Assembly: GCA_004525685.1 (NCBI GenBank)
Contig: SPBW01000003.1
Coordinates: forward strand, 1-38,608
Source of the DNA: Candidatus Atribacteria bacterium
GTDB lineage: Bacteria > Bipolaricaulota > Bipolaricaulia > UBA7950 > UBA9294
DNA length: 38,608 bases
Reading direction: 5' to 3'
How positions within the stretch are numbered: position 1 is the first letter of the stretch; every line of letters begins with the position of its first letter. The position numbers were made by a program, and so were the translations under genes. Below the pieces are notes generated by a model that was not told the DNA's origin, ran no database searches, and saw only the letters and a list, made by a program, of their open reading frames with translations. Positions 35,943-38,608 of the stretch are shown here, in pieces.

Positions 35943-37135
35943 CCGTTGTCGCCGACCTGCACATTCATTCAAGATACTCCAATTCGACCAGTCCACAGAT
36001 GGAGTTGCCGACTCTGGCACATGGTGCACGGCGCAAGGGCATCGACCTCTTGGGAACCGGCGATTGCACGCATCCGTACTGGCTGGATACGTTGTCGTCT
36101 GAGTTAAGAGACGAAGGCTCCGGCATCTACAGCTACGACGGCGTTTCCTTCATGGTGACAGGCGAAGTGAGCCTGGTGTGGAAGCACGACGGCAAGGGTC
36201 GGCGCATTCATCTCGTATTGCTCGTGCCGTCACTCGATGATGCCGTGAAGATACATGAGGCGCTGTCACCGCGTGGAAATCTGGTGTATGACGGGCGCCC
36301 CATGCTCGGGCTGTCTGCGCCCGACTTCTGCGAAATCGTGTGGGAACAATCGCCGGACACGCTGATCATTCCCGCACATGTCTGGACGCCGTGGTATGCC
36401 GTGTTTGGCGCCAAGAGCGGCTTTGATTCCCTGAACGCGTGTTTCGGCGAATATACTGATCGCATTGTTGCCATTGAAACAGGGTTGTCGAGCGACCCGC
36501 CGATGAACCGGCGCGTGTCGGCGCTCGATCATCTGCGCCTGTTGTCTTGCTCCGACGCCCATTCTCCAGCCAAGTTGGCGCGTGAAGCGACCTTGTTCGA
36601 TGTGAAGTCGCTATCCTTTGCCGCCATCGCCCATGCCTTGAAGACAGGCGAAGGATACGGTGGCACGTTGGAGTTCTATCCCCAAGAAGGCAAGTACCAC
36701 TACGACGGCCACCGAAGCTGCAGCATCTCTTGGTCGCCGGAACAATCGATGGCTGCTGACGACATCTGCCCGGTGTGTGGCAAGACATTGACTATCGGCG
36801 TACTTCATCGGGTAATGGATCTGGCCGACCGTTCTGAGCCTGAGTTGGGATGCGTGCCCTTCAAGAGCCTGATCCCACTGGCCGAACTGATTGCACAGGC
36901 CGTGGGCAAAGGCGTGAACACGAAGACTGTTACGTGCCTCTGTGACGCCATGCTGGACCGGCACGGCAGCGAACTCGACATCCTTCTTGAGCATTCGCTC
37001 GATGATCTAGCTGTGGACACACCCGGCCGCGTCCTCGAAGCCATCGCCAAGATGCGCTCGGGCGATATCACCATCGAACCCGGCTACGACGGCGTCTACG
37101 GCAAGATTGAGATACCGTTTGAGTCCCGGGCATGA
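35939..37135 (+). CDS. Endonuclease Q (EndoQ), PHP-domain repair nuclease
   Basis: 398 aa. EndoQ cleaves 5' of deaminated bases (uracil, hypoxanthine, xanthine) and AP sites; it was first described in Pyrococcus and is scattered in bacteria. The PHP catalytic domain shows ADLHIHSRYS (His8, His10), GIDLLGTGDCTHPYW, IPAHVWTPWYAVFG, and SCSDAHSPAKLARE. A zinc-binding insert follows (Cys261, then CPVCGK with Cys277/Cys280), with the EndoQ hallmark GVLHRVMDLADR, and then a helical C-terminal domain. The GTG at 35939, overlapping the previous stop (GTGA), gives the family N-terminus VTVVADLHIHS; an earlier in-frame start at 35894 would lie deep inside the lipoprotein gene. A less likely alternative is a different PHP phosphoesterase. 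A diverged copy of its 3' end lies at 38471-38608. Confidence 0.88.
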   Translation: MTVVADLHIHSRYSNSTSPQMELPTLAHGARRKGIDLLGTGDCTHPYWLDTLSSELRDEGSGIYSYDGVSFMVTGEVSLVWKHDGKGRRIHLVLLVPSLDDAVKIHEALSPRGNLVYDGRPMLGLSAPDFCEIVWEQSPDTLIIPAHVWTPWYAVFGAKSGFDSLNACFGEYTDRIVAIETGLSSDPPMNRRVSALDHLRLLSCSDAHSPAKLAREATLFDVKSLSFAAIAHALKTGEGYGGTLEFYPQEGKYHYDGHRSCSISWSPEQSMAADDICPVCGKTLTIGVLHRVMDLADRSEPELGCVPFKSLIPLAELIAQAVGKGVNTKTVTCLCDAMLDRHGSELDILLEHSLDDLAVDTPGRVLEAIAKMRSGDITIEPGYDGVYGKIEIPFESRA

Positions 37136-37233
37136 TCCAGACGATCCGCCTCTTGCTGCTGGACTGCGGAACGGAATACTGGCGGCATGGTTTCATTGTC
37201 CCTGACTGCGCCGAATGGATGGACCTGGCAAGC

Positions 37234-37264
37234 GGGGGCGTCCACACGGAATGCGTACGCCCCC
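37234..37264. terminator. Hairpin after endoQ, probable terminator
   Basis: GGGGGCGT (37234-37241) pairs perfectly with ACGCCCCC (37257-37264) across a 15-nt loop, about 100 nt after the endoQ stop. There is no T-tract on the plus strand. It also lies 16 nt beyond the stop of the minus-strand lysine-rich frame, so it could serve both directions. Confidence 0.4.
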
Positions 37265-37279
37265 TGCCCGTTACAGTTG

Positions 37280-37348
37280 CTACTTCTTCTTCGGGGTTGG
37301 TTTGTCAGTCTTCTTTGGCCCCGCGGCCGGTTTCTTTTTTGCAGGCAT
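37280..37348 (-). CDS. Possible lysine-rich micro-ORF or 3' remnant of a lost gene
   Basis: On the minus strand, an ATG with AAGGGGGTGG upstream opens a 22-aa frame rich in Lys/Pro/Ala (MPAKKKPAAGPKKTDKPTPK then KK). In the same frame upstream, residues EWEIAFCLQKHGHPRTLKKK are open back to a stop at 37439-37441, with no ATG, so the real unit may be a 52-residue fragment or a TTG/GTG-started peptide. The composition resembles histone-H1-like tails that bind nucleic acids. Weak support; a chance frame remains possible. Confidence 0.3.
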   Translation of the reverse strand: MPAKKKPAAGPKKTDKPTPKKK

Positions 37349-37712
37349 TTGATCCACCCCCTTCTTCTTCAGAGTTCTTGGGTGTCCGTGTTTCTGCAAG
37401 CAGAAAGCGATCTCCCACTCGCGCGAACGCCACTCCCATCAGAGTACGACTATTGATTGCGATTCGGCAAATCGAAAAGCGGCGCTTCTGTTCTCTGTTC
37501 TCACGTTGAGACTGTGGGTTCCATGAAGTGATGCCTGAAGATCCCAGAAATGCAAGCAGAAAAGGCAAACGAGGGTTTATGTCTTGATCTTGGGCCGACT
37601 CGCTTAGTACCGTCCAGTTCCCCACACCGGCAGCACAGGAGTTTACGAGATCCAGAGACGAGGGAGGGACGCGATCCAGCCCAAGAATCATGTCTTGTCC
37701 TCCGTGCGCACA

Positions 37713-37773
37713 GGAATGGGGACAGGAATGGGGACAGGCTACTTTTCGCGCCTGCGAAAAGTAGCCTGTCCCC
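37713..37773. repeat. REP-like element: tandem AATGGGGACAGG plus perfect 20-bp palindrome
   Basis: Two tandem copies of the 12-mer GGAATGGGGACA (from about 37713) lead into a perfect 20-bp inverted repeat (arms 37730-37749 and 37754-37773) with the loop GCCT. The arm begins GGGGACAGGCTACTTTT. From memory this motif resembles repetitive palindromes dispersed in many bacterial genomes and associated with REP/RAYT-type Y1 transposases; no transposase is present here. There is no U-tract, so it is not a normal terminator. Confidence 0.75.
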
Positions 37774-37850
37774 TCAATGGAACCTCGAAACCAGACGCCT
37801 GGCGCGGCATACTTACTCCTACGAACAGACGAAGGGATGGCAACGCTACC

Positions 37851-38465
37851 GTGGGAACGTTCCTCTTGGGAGCCATCTTGGTTTCCCTGTCAGGTGTCTT
37901 TGCACCTGGCCCAATGACTGCCGTGACTGTCGGTGAAGCGACTCGCTCTCCGCACGTGGGGGCATGGATCGCTATCGGGCATGGAATCATCGAGATTCCC
38001 CTGATGATTGGGGTTCTGTATGGGTTTGGCGCGGTACTGAATCTTCCCCTTGCGCAAACGCTGATTGGCCTGGTTGGAGGCTTATTCCTGCTGTTCATGG
38101 GAATTAACATGCTTCGTACGTTCAGGCACATGGAAGTCAAGCCGCAAACCTCAACCCGGCCGCCGATCATGACGGGGATCGTGCTCAGTGCCGCCAATCC
38201 CTACTTCCTCGTCTGGTGGGCAACCGTTGGGGCGACATTGATCGTGAAGTCTGTCGGCTTCGGTATCCTTGGATTCGCGTTATTCGCCGTGGCACACTGG
38301 TTGTGTGATTTCCTGTGGTGCTATTTTCTCTCAGCCGTTTCGTATCACGGGAGAAGCGTCTTTGGTGGAACCTTTCAACGGGTGATTCTCGTGGTATCTG
38401 GCGTCGGCCTGCTCTTCTTCAGCGGCAAGTTCCTGTTCGATGCGGTGAGACCTCTCTTCTCATAG
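37851..38465 (+). CDS. LysE/RhtB-family amino-acid exporter
   Basis: 204 aa inner-membrane protein with about six hydrophobic segments. The family N-terminal motif is present as SGVFAPGPMTAVTVGEATRS (usual form SPGPxxxxxxxxxxxxG), followed by GAWIAIGHGIIEIPLMIGVL and the second-half signature LSAANPYFLVWWATVG. Likely exports an amino acid or related metabolite. The GTG at 37851 fits the family start; the open frame continues upstream to 37695 but that part reads through the palindromic repeat (giving GTGMGTGYFSRLRK) and is not credible protein. GAAGGGATGG is a rather distant ribosome-binding site. No terminator is seen after the stop, where endoQ-like sequence starts within about 10 nt. Confidence 0.82.
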   Translation: MGTFLLGAILVSLSGVFAPGPMTAVTVGEATRSPHVGAWIAIGHGIIEIPLMIGVLYGFGAVLNLPLAQTLIGLVGGLFLLFMGINMLRTFRHMEVKPQTSTRPPIMTGIVLSAANPYFLVWWATVGATLIVKSVGFGILGFALFAVAHWLCDFLWCYFLSAVSYHGRSVFGGTFQRVILVVSGVGLLFFSGKFLFDAVRPLFS

Positions 38466-38470
38466 CGACG

Positions 38471-38608
38471 CGGGTATTACACGGTTACAGCATAGAACTA
38501 GACATGCTCCTGGAGCATTTGCTCGATGACCTGGCTGTGGATATGCCCGCCCACGTTCTCGAAGCCATCGCTAAGATGCGCACGGGAGACAGAACCATCG
38601 AACCCGGC
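38471..38608 (+). pseudogene. Diverged duplicate of the endoQ 3' end (continues past window)
   Basis: Bases 38501-38608 align without gaps to 36977-37084 of endoQ: I count 90 of 108 bases and 29 of 36 residues identical (DMLLEHLLDDLAVDMPAHVL against DILLEHSLDDLAVDTPGRVL). Just upstream HGYSIELD matches HGSELD with two extra codons. No start codon, PHP domain or zinc region precedes it; the exporter gene ends a few bases before. It is therefore a 5'-truncated remnant or paralogous fragment, possibly from a duplication that bracketed lysE. Whether the frame goes on to a stop is not visible. Confidence 0.72.

Larger units (their letters stand above)
37136..37850. other. 715-bp stretch without a confident gene
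   Basis: Between endoQ and the LysE-type exporter. It holds a GC-rich hairpin (37234-37264), a possible short lysine-rich reading frame on the minus strand (37280-37348, open back to 37438), and a REP-like tandem repeat and palindrome (37713-37773). Longer open frames on both strands here have no family-like sequence and look like chance. The region may be the eroded remains of inserted or duplicated DNA. Confidence 0.6.

Noticed and set aside
37132-37509. 125-aa plus-strand frame directly after endoQ
   Set aside because: Runs through a strong hairpin, and its Ser/Pro-rich part is the complement of the lysine-rich frame; no motif recognised.
37305-37691. 128-aa minus-strand frame in the gap after endoQ
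   Set aside because: No domain-like sequence and low-complexity Glu/Gly/Ser end; the lysine-rich frame in another phase looks more coding-like, though also weak.
37695-37850. N-terminal extension of the LysE exporter
   Set aside because: It translates the REP-like palindrome (GTGMGTGYF), which is not protein-like; the family N-terminus fits the GTG at 37851.

Overview
The window is bacterial DNA of moderate GC content (roughly 53-55% by eye) with tightly packed genes. From 1 to about 21.2 kb it carries one continuous rpoC-str-S10-spc-alpha transcription/translation cluster on the plus strand: rpoC (5' end cut off by the window), rpsL, rpsG, fusA, rpsJ, rplC, rplD, rplW, rplB, rpsS, rplV, rpsC, rplP, rpmC, rpsQ, rplN, rplX, rplE, rpsN, rpsH, rplF, rplR, rpsE, rplO, secY, adk, map, infA, rpmJ, rpsM, rpsK, rpsD, rpoA, rplQ. 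A strong internal promoter sits before rpsL and a clean intrinsic terminator follows rplQ. Two usual members are missing from their places: tuf (EF-Tu) between fusA and rpsJ, and rpmD (L30) between rpsE and rplO. S14, S4, L36 and adenylate kinase all keep their zinc-binding cysteines. This, with the accessory genes, suggests an anaerobic or thermophile-related deep-branching bacterium (Bipolaricaulota-like, Thermotogota-like or similar). That placement is inference; no rRNA gene is present to settle it.

From 21.2 to 38.6 kb the genes are accessory and metabolic, in short operons on both strands. There is a short-chain-type threonine dehydrogenase (-), divergent from an AEC-family permease (+); a hydantoinase/oxoprolinase A-B pair (+) with a probably leaderless start; a small lipoprotein (-) divergent from a divergent-clade Fpg/MutM glycosylase (+); and a minus-strand run hypC-hypD-hypE-amidohydrolase, where HypCDE build the Fe(CN)2CO centre of NiFe hydrogenases. 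Then come a dienelactone-hydrolase-like protein with an Asp in place of the Ser nucleophile, an orphan small protein and a DUF4438 protein (-).

The most interesting stretch is 34.9-38.6 kb. A translationally coupled trio encodes an alkyltransferase-like protein (ATL), a PKD-domain lipoprotein and a PHP-domain protein that I recognise as endonuclease Q (EndoQ), a repair nuclease for deaminated bases best known from archaea. Downstream is a roughly 0.7-kb stretch without a confident gene. It holds a hairpin, a lysine-rich short reading frame and a REP-like perfect 20-bp palindrome with short tandem repeats. A LysE-type exporter follows, and then a second, diverged copy of the endoQ 3' end that runs off the window. 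Together with MutM at 27.5 kb, the right half is enriched in DNA-damage-recognition genes. Two palindromes with the same TTC-TTGC-GAA core lie in the intergenic regions next to mutM and ATL.

No tRNA, rRNA, CRISPR array or intact transposase gene was seen.
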